Source: Corydoras sp. C115 (taxonomy: Eukaryota; Chordata; Actinopteri; Siluriformes; Callichthyidae). Taken from it: a DNA stretch of 64,000 bases. Below the pieces are notes generated by a model that saw only the letters and a program-made list of their open reading frames with translations, did not search any database and was not told the origin of the DNA. Location of the stretch: assembly GCA_019802505.1 (NCBI GenBank), contig JAFMOC010000077.1, positions 1,007,001-1,071,000 of the forward strand, read 5' to 3'. Below are positions 25,192-35,100 of this stretch, piece by piece. The translations under genes were made by a program, and so were the position numbers. Each line of letters begins with the position of its first letter. Position 1 is the stretch's first letter.

Positions 25192-26233
25192 GCATTGGGT
25201 GGCACGGTGGCTTAGTGGTTAGCACGTTCGTCTCTCAGCACTAGGGATTCCCGGTTCAAATCCCCATCTGGGTGGAGTTTCCATGTTCTCCCCGTGTCCG
25301 CGTGGGTTTCCTCCGGGTTCTCCGGTTTCCTCCCACAGTCCAAAAACATGGATCAAGTCAATTGAGTTCTCCAAATTGCCCCATATAGAGTGTGTTTGTG
25401 TGAGTGAGTGTGTGCCCAGCGATGGATTGGCGCCCTGTCCAGGGTCTATCTGCCCAGCGCCCGAGATGTTCTCCCCTGGATGGGCATGGGGAACCACCGC
25501 GACCCTAATAGAGGATAAAGCGGGAGATAATGAATGAATGAATGAATGTTATTAATAATAATAATAATAATAGCAGTGGGCGGCACGGTGGCTTAGTGGT
25601 TAGCACGTTCGCCTCTCAGCGCTAGGGATTCCCGGTTCAAATCCCCATCTCGGTGGAGTTTCCATGTTCTCCCCATGTCCGCGTGGGTTTCCTCCGGGTT
25701 CTCCGGTTTCCTCCCACAGTCCAAAAACATGTGTGTGAGTGAGTGTGTGCTCAGCGATAGATTGGCGCCCTGTCCTGGGTGTATCTGCCCAGCGCCCGAA
25801 ACGTTCTCCCCTGGATGGACATGGGGAACCCCACGGGATAAAGTGGGAGATAATGAATGAATAATGGCAGTAGTAGTGATAACTACTATCGTAATAAAAA
25901 GGATGGAGCCTCCCACATACAATAAGATTTTGTGTTGGTTTAATTTCTAATCGCACGGTTACACAGTGTTAGTACAACTTCAACCATTTATCTAGTTTTT
26001 CTGAACGTCGCGGTACAGGTGGCTGTGTTTGATCACTTGCTCGTTACGGTGTTTATTTAATGTCAGTGAAGCTGCTGCTGATCGTTAATTCATATACATT
26101 TCAAAAGTTTGGCACACAGAGGTATGTCACGGACTCTAACCTGCTAATCTTGTCACTTTCTTCTTATTCACACACACACACTGCAAACTAACTCAACTAC
26201 ACATGTTTTAAAAGTAAAGCCACATACCTCCAT
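14313..26233 (-). CDS. frrs1: Ferric-chelate reductase 1 (reelin, DOMON, cytochrome b561)
   Basis: Sixteen coding exons on the reverse strand, phases consistent: 26228-26233, 23478-23667, 21721-21875, 19926-20020, 19707-19848, 19182-19364, 18464-18562, 18031-18181, 17820-17933, 17611-17726, 17446-17532, 16352-16449, 15862-15920, 14815-14958, 14477-14577, 14313-14405. The protein is 610 residues, close to human FRRS1 (about 592). A signal peptide (METPLKTVLLLILG) is followed by a reelin domain (about 25-170, GDQIKVTLS, GFFIQARNAE, VKIPGP), a DOMON domain (about 200-335, CMRDPAGCDP, DQSVMFELSG, GDDDVYLCI, WRLADGVIQCSF) and a cytochrome b561 core (about 375-545). The four expected haem-ligand histidines are present (H378 in IKFHGAAF, H419 in FQFHRG, H451 in GSHPYFG, H487 in NWIH). 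The family reduces ferric iron at endosomal and plasma membranes. Exon 1 contributes only Met-Glu. Confidence 0.95.
15970..16043. repeat. (TA)n microsatellite in frrs1 intron
   Basis: Roughly 36 TA units between coding exons 12 and 13, adjoining an A-rich stretch at 15928-15965. Likely length-polymorphic. Confidence 0.95.
20399..20748 (+). mobile_element. Full-length V-SINE-like element in frrs1 intron 3
   Basis: Bounded by a 16-bp direct repeat ATGAATGAGGTTATAA (20383-20398 and 20749-20764), a clear target-site duplication. Starts GCGGCACGGTGGCTTAGTGG (tRNA A box), has a B box GGTTCGAATCC, then the core (ATGTTCTCCCCGTGTCTG, CCACAGTCCAAAAAC), a 3' part (GCCCAGCGATGGATTGG, GATGGGCATGGGG) and a (GAAT)n tail. 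Antisense to frrs1. Looks recent. Confidence 0.92.
20872..21246. mobile_element. Mariner/Tc1-type MITE in frrs1 intron 3
   Basis: 375-bp element with near-perfect terminal inverted repeats of about 40 bp: CAGTCATATGAAAAGGTTTG at the left and, in reverse complement, CAGTCATATGCAAAAGTTTG at the right, both running on to GGGCACCCCTATTAATCT. TA dinucleotides flank both ends (20870-20871 and 21247-21248), the mariner signature. No transposase, so non-autonomous. Confidence 0.9.
22440..22655 (+). mobile_element. LINE 3'-end fragment in frrs1 intron 2
   Basis: Carries the same segment as 3512-3966 (AAGAAACTACTGAAGATGCA, CTTTTAACATATACCTGTTG, CATAACTACTGACTTGTG) and ends in GTAAGTCGCTTTGGATAAAA, GCGTCTGCTAAATGAC and ATGTAAATG. 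5'-truncated. Confidence 0.75.
25152..25191. repeat. (ATA)n microsatellite
   Basis: About 13 ATA units immediately before a SINE. A second shorter tract at 25551-25571 lies between this SINE and the next. All in frrs1 intron 1. Confidence 0.9.
25199..25547 (+). mobile_element. V-SINE-like element, frrs1 intron 1 (copy A)
   Basis: Complete head, core, 3' region and (GAAT)n tail. Embedded in an ATA repeat that appears on both sides, consistent with duplication of a simple-repeat target. Confidence 0.9.
25580..25862 (+). mobile_element. V-SINE-like element, frrs1 intron 1 (copy B, internally deleted)
   Basis: Same orientation and family as its left neighbour. Lacks the ATGGATCAAGTCAATTGA segment and nearby bases, and part of the CCGCGACCCTAATAGAGG block. 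Confidence 0.88.
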
Positions 26234-26391
26234 TATTTTAGGCTCTTGAGCGCCCAGAAACACGTCTGTCCACTAGCACCTAACTGAGGCTTTAAAAAGC
26301 TCTTGGATTGGCCCAAACCAACTCGAGGAGGCGGGGATTCACCGCTTTCTGTACGGGGAGCTAAAAGCGAACTGCGTTCAGCTGATCTACA
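26234..26391 (-). promoter_or_regulatory. frrs1 promoter and leader
   Basis: Upstream of the frrs1 ATG (26231-26233), on the reverse strand: a TATA-like TTTTTAAAG near 26290-26299, a CCAAT box (ATTGG on plus, 26307-26311) and a GC-box-like GGAGGCGGGG near 26327-26336. The stretch is CpG-richer than its surroundings. Motif spacing places the transcription start roughly at 26255-26270. Prediction only. Confidence 0.5.
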
Positions 26392-26675
26392 AATAGTGCT
26401 CCTGTCGTTATCCATCGATGAAATGTACATCAGCACAGCGTGGGTTCGTTACTCACCTCTGTGTGCAGCGAGTCAAACCTGTAGTATCATCACAATCATT
26501 CTCACATTCGCAAAATGTTTTTTTTTTTAATAAAGATATACCACTTAGCTATAATGACACAGTTTGACTTTTAATAAGGTGTGAGAATGATTGTGATGAT
26601 ACTACAGGAGGTGAGTAACGAACCCACGTTGTGCTGATGTTCATTACATCGACGGATAACGACAGAAGCACTATT
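26392..26675. repeat. Imperfect inverted repeat (hairpin) upstream of frrs1
   Basis: Left arm 26392-26506 (115 bp) and right arm 26580-26675 (96 bp) are reverse complements at about 95 percent identity, with roughly five mismatches. The arms differ by one 19-bp insertion in the left arm (CTGTGTGCAGCGAGTCAAA). The 73-bp spacer is AT-rich with a T-run. Both arms contain GTGGGTTCGTTACTCACC or its complement. No family assigned. Confidence 0.9.
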
Positions 26676-26768
26676 CCTTATTAAATGTATGGTTGATTAC
26701 ATCCCCGTTAGCAAATGAAAATCTAAAATATATACATATATATGGCGGATAGTGGTTATACGTTCGAA

Positions 26769-26974
26769 GCATGTTCTCCCCGTGTCCGCGTGGGTTTCCT
26801 CCGGGTTCTCCGGTTTCCTCCCACAGTCCAAAAACATGGATCAAGTTTATTATTTCTCTAAACCCCATATATGTTTAATGGTTGAGTGTGTGCCCAGCGA
26901 TGGATTCCCCTGGGTGTATCTGCCCATGTTCTCCCCTGGATGGGCATGACCCTAATAGAGGATGAAGCGGGAAA
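26769..26974 (+). repeat. Truncated V-SINE-like copy
   Basis: Begins in the B box/core (GTTCGAAGCATGTTCTCCCC) and has several internal deletions. Ends GATGAAGCGGGAAAATATAT, running into a short (TA)n. Confidence 0.8.
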
Positions 26975-27017
26975 ATATATATATATATATATAAAAAAAA
27001 ATTATTGTAACCGTCTG

Positions 27018-27364
27018 GGGAGGTTACGGTCACGGTGGTTTAGTGGTTAGCACGTTTGCCTCTCAGCGCTAGGGATTCCCGGTTCGAATCCCCATCTGGG
27101 TGGAGTTTCCATGTTGTCTGTGTGGGTTTCCTCCGGGTTCTCCGGTTTCCTCCCACAGTCCAAAAACATGGATCAAGTCAATTGAATTCTCAAAAACTGC
27201 CCCATATAGAGTGTGTCTGTGTGAGTGAGTGTGTGCCCAGCGATGGATTGGCGCCCTGTCCTGGGTCTATCTGCCCAGCGCCCGAGACGTTCTCCCCTGG
27301 ATGGGCATGGGGAACCCCACCGCGACCCTAATAGAGGATAAAGCGGGAGATAATGAATGAAGGA
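27018..27364 (+). mobile_element. V-SINE-like element inserted beside an older copy
   Basis: Flanked by a 12-bp direct repeat TGTAACCGTCTG (27006-27017 and 27365-27376). The right flank continues directly into the 3' half of another copy, so this element landed next to a pre-existing SINE fragment. Confidence 0.85.
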
Positions 27365-27371
27365 TGTAACC

Positions 27372-27457
27372 GTCTGTGTGAGTGAGTGTGTGCCCAGCGA
27401 TGGATTGGCGCCCTGTCCAGGGTCTATCTGCCCAGCGCCCGAGACGTTCTCCCCTGG

Positions 27458-27490
<33 letters not shown>

Positions 27491-27498
27491 GGACCCCC
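27372..27498 (+). repeat. V-SINE 3' fragment with GGGCAT expansion
   Basis: Starts at GTCTGTGTGAGTGAGTGTGT and carries the 3' region. The GATGGGCATGGGG motif is expanded to about five GGGCAT units (27460-27492), then a run of C. Confidence 0.85.
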
Positions 27499-27772
27499 CC
27501 CCCCCCAATGAATTTTGTTGAAACCTTTTTTTTATAAAAAAAAAACACTGTCAAACACTGTCAATATAAGTGAACACTGTCAATATAAGAGTGAATTTGA
27601 TTGTTAATGATTTATTCAAAGTAGTTCACTGAGGATTTTTTGCAAGGATTTATTAACAACCCACCTTTTCATTGGGCATTCATTTGCCTAAATTAAGCAC
27701 TCACAGAATAAACAACCTGTAAAATCAAACAATTAACCTCGTTTTTCATTTTTTTGATTTACTTCTCAATTT

Positions 27773-28090
27773 ACTTAGTGGTTAGCACGTTCGCCTCTCA
27801 GCGCTAGGGATTCCCAGTTCGAATCCCAATCTGCGTGGAGTTTCCATGTTCTCTCTGTGTCCGCGTGGGTTTCCTCCGGGTCCCCCGGTTTCCTCCCACA
27901 GTCCAAAAACATGGAACAAATCAACTGAGTTCTCCAAATTGTCCCATATGTGTCTGTGTGAGTGAGTGTTTGCCCAGCGATAGATTGTCACCCTGTCCTG
28001 GGTGAATCTGCCCAGCGCCCGAAATCTTCGCCCCTGGATGGGCATGGGTAAAACCCCCCCCCCCCCCATCTGTTTGGGAGAAAGTGAATG
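27773..28090 (+). repeat. V-SINE-like copy, slightly degraded
   Basis: Starts at CTTAGTGGTTAGCACG, so the first bases of the head are missing. Core and 3' region are present. The CCACCGCGACC block is replaced by a C-run near 28055-28068. Confidence 0.85.
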
Positions 28091-28174
28091 AGATTTACTG
28101 TTCTGAGTGTGCCTACTGTACAAAAAGGACATTGGTAGATTTCTGACAAATCTAAAAGCTAAACATATATATAC

Positions 28175-28345
28175 TCATACACAGAGAAGTTAACGCACGT
28201 GCCCAGAGCGGTAGTCAGCCTTGTGTGTGGCACCCAGGGAGCAATTGGGGTTAGATGCCTTGCTCAAGGGCACTTCAACCTTGGTACTATGTGGGCCCAG
28301 GAATCGAACCTATAAGTCACAGGGCTGTTTATCCTTCGACTGCTC
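28175..28345. repeat. Diverged dispersed repeat
   Basis: Contains CACCCAGGGAGCAATTGGGG, GCCTTGCTCAAGGGCACTTC and GGAATCGAACCTATAAGTC, a combination familiar from dispersed teleost repeats, with a tRNA B-box-like GAATCGAAC. Assigned from memory only. Confidence 0.45.
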
Positions 28346-28458
28346 CAGACTACCCCTTACTATGACAAGAATAAGCACATTGACTAAACTTTACTTTCAT
28401 AAAGATGGTGCTTTTTACTGTATGGAAAGTACACCTTGAGCTAACAAGTTTACATTCA

Positions 28459-28804
28459 TTCATTCATTGTCTACCGCTTTATCCTTTATTAGGGTCGCGG
28501 TGGGGTTCCCCATGCCCATCCAGGGGAGAACGTCTCGGGCGCTGGGCAGATAGACCCAGGACAGGGTGTCAATCCATCGCTGGGCACACACTCACTCACA
28601 CAGACACACTCTATATGGGGCAATTTTTGAGAATTCAAATTGACTTGATCCATGTTTTTTGGACTGTGGGAGGAAACTGGAGAACCCGGAGGAAACCCAC
28701 GCAGACACGGGGAGAACATGGAAACTCCACCCAGATGGGGATTCGAACTGGGAATCCCTAGCGCCGAGAAGCGAACGTGCTAACCACTAAGCCACCGTGC
28801 CGCC
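28459..28804 (-). mobile_element. V-SINE-like element, reverse
   Basis: Flanked by the 12-bp duplication AGTTTACATTCA (28447-28458 and 28805-28816). Reverse head ends GCTAACCACTAAGCCACCGT. A LINE-tail-like stretch (CAAGTTTATTTATTTATATA, then TTGCGC) follows on its right at 28815-28840. Confidence 0.9.
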
Positions 28805-29068
28805 AGTTTACATTCAAGTTTATTTATTTATATATTGCGCTATTAGTACATGGTCTTAAAGTAGCTTTAGAATGCCCTTAACAATGACAAAGAAAAAAAT
28901 CCTGGTATTGTTAAAAGAAACATGAACAGTGCAGGACATCAATGTACAGTTTGTATAATTATCAGGTGTTTATATTTATTTATGATAGGTAGCTTAGCGA
29001 ATAAATAACAACAAATGAATAAATAAGCTTACCAACAAAAAAATATTATGTTCAATATATCAAACCTA

Positions 29069-29225
29069 TGCCCAGCGATAGATTGGCACCCTGTCCTGGG
29101 TGTATTTGCCCAGCACCTGGAACGTTCTCCCCTTATGGGGAAACCCCCCCCCCCCCCCCCCCGCGAACCTAATATAGGATAAAGCGGAAGATAATGAATG
29201 AATGAATGAATGAATGAATGAATGA
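29069..29225 (+). mobile_element. 5'-truncated V-SINE-like insertion
   Basis: Only the 3' third (GCCCAGCGATAGATTGGCAC onward) plus a C-run (29146-29162) and a (GAAT)n tail. The 12-bp duplication ATATCAAACCTA (29057-29068 and 29226-29237) shows it inserted already truncated, as expected for target-primed reverse transcription. Confidence 0.88.
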
Positions 29226-29284
29226 ATATCAAACCTAGTGCGTGCTAAGCTTTTAAGCACGTCAAGGCCTGCACATTCAGAACA

Positions 29285-29640
29285 TTCATTCATTCATTCA
29301 TTCATTATCTCCCGCTTCATCCTCTATTAGGGTTGTGGTGGGGTTCCCCATGCCCATCCAGGGGAGAACATCTCGGGCGCTGGGCAGATACACCCAGGAC
29401 AGGGCGCCAATCCATCGCTGGGTACACACTCACACACTCAAACACACTCTATATGGGGCAATTTAGAGAACTCAAATAACTTGATCCATGTTTTTGGACT
29501 GTGGGAGGAAACCGGAGAACCCGGAGGAAACCCACGTGGACACGGGGAGAACATGGAAACTCCACCCAGATGGGGATTCGAACCGGGAATCCCTAGCGCT
29601 GAGAGGCGAACGTGCTAACCACTAAGCCACCGTGCCGCCC
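29285..29640 (-). mobile_element. V-SINE-like element, reverse, full length
   Basis: 13-bp duplication CACATTCAGAACA (29272-29284 and 29641-29653). Complete and little diverged. Confidence 0.92.
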
Positions 29641-30227
29641 CACATTCAGAACAGACATTTAGAATTAGCTCTCATTACTCTACACTTGGGAATCATGTCA
29701 TCACCCCTTTACTTTAATATCACCCAATTACTTCTAGGAAACACATAATAAGTTTGATGAACTAGTGAAACAAAACTAGTAAATATTGGATGTGCAAATG
29801 AAGTCAGCCACCAGAGGGCATCAAATGTTTTGGCTTAATTTTTTTTTATGTTCTAATGACATACAAACTGTTTATAGTCTATAAGAAGTAAGGATGATTG
29901 GTTCACGTGCTACGTTCTCTTAACAAAGTATGTTATATTTTAGGACCTAAAATAAGCCGACTACTAAAAATAAATTAAGTACATATTAACTACCTGTGAG
30001 GCTAAAGAAATCCAAGATCACTTCTGTGCAGCTAAAGGCCATTCTCGCATTTGCTACTGTAAAACACTAAACGACAATGGTGTGCATGGCATGAGTTCAT
30101 GGAGAAAGCTACTACTAGCTACTAGTTACTACACCCAAAAGTACATTGCAGCCATTCGTTAATGATCACATGGACAACTTGATTATTCTCCTTAATAAAT
30201 AAATGACATGAATGTATTTGTCTCATT

Positions 30228-30290
30228 TGTTTGTAAGTCGCTTTGGATAAAAGTGTCTGCTAAATAACTAAATGTAATGTAAATGTAAAT
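30228..30290 (+). repeat. LINE/SINE tail fragment
   Basis: GTAAGTCGCTTTGGATAAAA, GTGTCTGCTAAATAAC and (ATGTAA)n only; the same tail ends the LINE fragments at 3966 and 22655. Confidence 0.7.
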
Positions 30291-31452
30291 GTTAATTTTT
30301 TTTACATGCTTTCTTACCTAAATGTAGAACTTTCATTGGCAGGAATGTAGAAAATTATAAAGGGGTTTATAAACTTTTTGACATTTATAGTTGTATGGAA
30401 TATAATATTAAAACAGAAATTCATTTTTATTAGTTTTTTTTTTGTTTTGTTTTTTACTGTCTTTACCGTGTTTTACCGTCTTTGGATATATTTTGGATAT
30501 TTCTCCTGCTCTATGAGTAATTTTCTTAACTTCATAAAAGCAACAACATAATGACAATTGTCATTAAGATGTTTTACAATAATTACTTTCATCTTTAACA
30601 TCAGCGCTGGGGTTTTTTTTTTTTAAAAAAAAGCTTTAAGTTCTAAAGTGAAGTTAGCCTTATTTGGCCTGTAGGTGGTGCTAGCTTGCTACTGCAATGA
30701 TTCAGTTCATTTTGTCTAAGCACTTATGTACAGAGTACAGTGTATCTGTACTTTGGAAAGTCTACGCTTTGCTTACTCACTGCAACACAATGCTAATCAC
30801 ATGTAAAATTCCCTCAAAGCCAAGTTTCAGAAATATCCACAATGAATAAAGTGGGTCAGGATCACAAATTAATTCTGTACAACCAGAAAGTCATTGAAGT
30901 TAAGTTATAGAAGGTATTTTTAATATATAACATGTATAAGGATCATATAAAATGGAAGTCCCTAAATCTGATTGGCTGAGCTGTTTGTCCAGCCCTGACA
31001 TTATTGAGAATAATGCACATCTCTGACCTCTACACATTCGTATCAATGCGTGATATAAAATACATATTTTACTGAAATTTTTTAGAAACAACGTTCTGTA
31101 ATTTGAGAACTAGTTGGCAGTATTTAATCATTAGAGAAACTGAAAACCGAAAACCGAAAAAATAAATCAGTGTTCACTTTAAAAACCAGACAATATTATG
31201 TCGCAGAAGACCAGTTTATTAACGATATTGCTTTCAGTAAACAAACCTTGTTTTTTTATTATAGTGTGTTTGTAACCATTTTATAAGAGCATTAAGGCAC
31301 TCGAGTTCGTACATTATTGTGAAAAATTCACAGGAATTTTCTGTTTTAACTTCTCTCTGTAAATGGGGTTTGTGAATTTGACCACATATCCTAACTATTC
31401 TTGAAATGGAGTTTTTATAAATAGCATATAACTAGATAAAAAAAATAGTAAA

Positions 31453-31471
31453 ACAGGAAGTGATGTGACAT

Positions 31472-31551
<80 letters not shown>

Positions 31552-31568
31552 GTCACATCACGTCCTGT
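31453..31568. repeat. (TA)n flanked by 21-bp inverted repeats
   Basis: ACAGGAAGTGATGTGACATT(A) at 31453-31473 and its reverse complement at 31548-31568, one mismatch, on either side of about 35 TA units. The whole unit is a long potential cruciform, possibly a minimal MITE or a repeat bred by palindrome extension. Confidence 0.85.
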
Positions 31569-31866
31569 ATATATACATACAATATAAGATACATTATGAT
31601 CGCACAGGCACCGTTCTACTCTTCCTGTAATATTTCTGTAGAATTTCTATCTTATACCACTTATCTCAGTGCTGAGTCTGTGGGTGCGTGCATGTGTGTT
31701 AAAGCGTATGTAGTATTCCTGTAACATTGCTCTGTATTCTTGTCATATCTCTTTAGCTTTATCATGCTTTACCACAGGTCTTATGTTGTAGTGTATTTAC
31801 TCAACATTATAAGCAGCCCTGCATTTAGTACTTTGACCAGCATCAATATTTCTGTGTTAAAGCCAC

Positions 31867-32189
31867 AGCTGTAATGGTTAATGGAGAATATAGAACAACA
31901 AATCACAGGGTCACGCCCCTCTACCGATTGCTGGTAGTACTATCTGCACTGCCAGACTGGACATCAGCGCCCCTCATTGGGTCCTGTTGTTATTTATTGT
32001 CATTTGTGAGATATGGTGTGTCTGTGTGTCTTGTCACGCAATCATCCCTTACATGTTTAAAAGTGTTATGTCATGTTGCATGCTATATGTCTGTATTTAT
32101 CTGGTGTCTTCTGCATTAAAGACTATTTTACCATATATAGCTCTGTACTTTGTCCCTTCTTGCCATGGCAGACCAGCATTTCATAACAC
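31867..32189. mobile_element. Possible retroposed or LTR-like insertion
   Basis: About 323 bp flanked by the 8-bp direct repeat AAAGCCAC (31859-31866 and 32190-32197). The interior has higher GC than its surroundings and an ATTAAAGAC motif near 32115, like an LTR polyadenylation region. No terminal inverted repeat and no homology recognised. Confidence 0.3.
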
Positions 32190-32197
32190 AAAGCCAC

Positions 32198-35100
32198 TTT
32201 TTTCATTATACAGCTTATAGTAAGCTTATTCAGGCTTATATATAACAATAACCATAAATTCTAAATTTTCACCAAAGATTCATTTTATTTTGCATGATTA
32301 TTTTGCATGATTAATCTACAATCTACAACTTCATGCACATGGACTAAATTTGTAATAATTGTATTTTTTGCAATATGATTCAACACTATACACTTAATTT
32401 AATACTTATATTATAAACACTTATATTAATACTACAAAGTAGCAACAAAAACAAAAAACTCCCTCTGGTTGTTCTACAAATATTATTCTATTGTATATAC
32501 TGTTGATTATCAACTATAATTTTGACAATTATTATTTAAAAACTGTGTTTCTAAATGTTTATTTCATGATTATAAACTAAGGTAGTCCAACTATGTGTGC
32601 ATTCAGATCAAGATTCAATTAAGATTTTTGCACCACACAAAGAGTAACGTTGAGTGAGTATGGAAGAAGCATGGTAACATCAAAAATTTTCAACTTCAGT
32701 TGTGCAGTTGTTCAAAAATAGTGCACTGTAGTAATCTGTTTCTAAAAGAATGCACCAGTGAGAACTGAACAGTCAAATAAAAAACAGCATTACATGAATT
32801 GTAAGATTGTATGAAGTATGTCTTTTAACTCCCCATAATCTGTCTGCACGCTTCTATTATGGATGGACAATTACTGAGATACTACAATCTACAGTATTGT
32901 GAATCAAGCAGTACGATACACTGCTGTTTTATTTTATATGGGTTCCAATTCAACTGAATCATTTTTGTAAGGATGTCAGACTGAAGCAACTGTAAAACAT
33001 AGAACAGCAGGCTGATTGTTAGAATTGAAGTAAGTCCTCAAGTATGAAGACAAAGGGCATCAATTTGAAGAGGAAAGCCCTCTGGCTGCTCCTTTTAAAA
33101 GGCTTTTTCTTCTCCGACTTTAACCATTCTTTTCATCGACTTTCCAGTGTTTCTGAAATTTGATTATCAATCTGTGAATGAGCTTTCTGTGTGATATTTG
33201 TTTACATGGTGCATTATCTTTATCCACTATTACAAAACCACATTGGCATACAATACTTTTAGCAACTGTATAATGCCCCAGTAGGATCCATATCATAATG
33301 TCCTCCTCGATTTAGCACTTAATTGATAAAACACAATGTATTTCGAGCATTGACACATACATGTCCAATTAAAGACAAACCACTACCAATGATTCTGAGA
33401 GATAAGTGTTTTTGTCTGCCCGAGTGAACACCAAGAGCCGTACTGCCTCAGTAGATTTAGGAATGCATTATCTTTCTGACACAGTAATTTCTTTCATAGT
33501 TTATTAGTTACATGTTTCAGATGTTTTAAATGTTTGAAAGCACCCTTCTCCAAGAGCTGGCTATTTTATATACATTTTAGAATGTCTGAATGTATAACAC
33601 ACAAAAATCTAATTTAAATATATGAATTAAACCCTAATTTGGTTTTACAGTAAAGAGACTTCATACAACTTAATATCTTGAAATAGACATGTCTGGCCTA
33701 AAAACAACTATGGACCTTATGGAGTGTGGATTCGATATTAAACACACGGACATATCTCTATTTATAGGGCGAGGCAGTGAAGTCACAGGCTGCAGATCCT
33801 CCTCAGAATACACTGAGAGCTAATGTAGCTTCTTCCCACTCACATCACTAAGCCAATCTAATAGTGAGAGACTAACTTTCCGGCTCCTACTTACTAATAT
33901 GGTGTCGAATCTCTCTCTCTCATCTAAAAATATTCCTGCGGTACCCGTGAGTGTTGAGAACAGTGTGATCCGTTTTGATGGTCTTTTCTTTGGACAGTCT
34001 TAGCTTTGTTAAGCTTTAAGTATTCCTCAATGGTTTCGCTGAGAGGCGAACGTGCTAACCACTAAGCCACCGTGCCGTATATATATGTATGTATATATTT
34101 ATGTAGCATACTGTATTAGTGCTTGAATTACAGTCAGCATTTGTAGTGTTGAAAGCATTTTAGTACTTTATGAAAAGCTTTTTTTTCTTACGAATTTCAT
34201 GCATTGTGGACACACACAGTTAGGTAAATGATTTTTGCACACCAGCTTTTGGTAGTAACAACTCCTACAACAATAAATAACAATGAGCAACTTTTTTTTT
34301 TTTTCAGTGATATGTTTCTCACATGTCTGATTTTGTGTGCAAGCTTTGCCTAGACCAATGGTCACCACAGACCTCACCTCTTCCTTCTCACATTACCATA
34401 AAGTGCTTCTTTAAAAGCAAGCTTCTTGAATTCCAGCTGACTTTGAAAGCAAAATTACTCACTGAAATAATTTACATTAACAACTAATGTTGGTGCCTGA
34501 TTGTGTGGCTCATAAGCAGAAACACCCATATTTTTCTTTTCCATTTTTTCAGATAGACGCATGGTCTATTTCGTGTTTTATGAGGTTGCACATGCTGTAG
34601 AAATAATAAGTGTCAGGTGTCAGAAATTAAATATGTTTTGTGGTGATTTTAAAAATGACACTTATCACACTAATCAGTATTCAGTGTCATATGCCTCATG
34701 ATATAATGACTCATTCCTTTAATCTTCTATGCAATCAAACTAAATGACATCAAATATTAGTGTTCAAAATAAAGGCTGTAAAACAGGTTTAGTTTTGTTT
34801 CTTTCTTTTTTAATATTTTTCACTTTATGTGTGACAACCATATACTCGCTGTACTCAACATTTTGTTTGATTTTGATGTTTAGCAGTTCTAACGAGGCAG
34901 TTTGAAAATGTAAAACTTGGCTTTCCTCACTGCTTGTACTGATAATAACTCGCTCTCTACAGGTGATTCTATTAAAAAAAAACAAAACAACAACATAAAA
35001 CTATTTATACTGTATACTGTTTTTTAACTACTGGATCAGTAGTTATTCAAATTAAAGACAGGACAAACATATTCAGAAATTATATTCATTACAAAAGTCA

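Noticed and set aside
25219..25497. Repeated ORFs with HPGENVSGAGQ or CPGSICPAPE type peptides (also at 20485, 25593, 27056, 28489, 41959, 47287, 55549)
   Set aside because: All are frames of the V-SINE 3' region and core; they recur only because the SINE recurs.
33900..34078. An additional entpd3 first exon near the reverse SINE head fragment
   Set aside because: CTCTCT-rich stretch with some splice-like motifs but no frame joining exon 2 in phase; the right end is just a SINE fragment.
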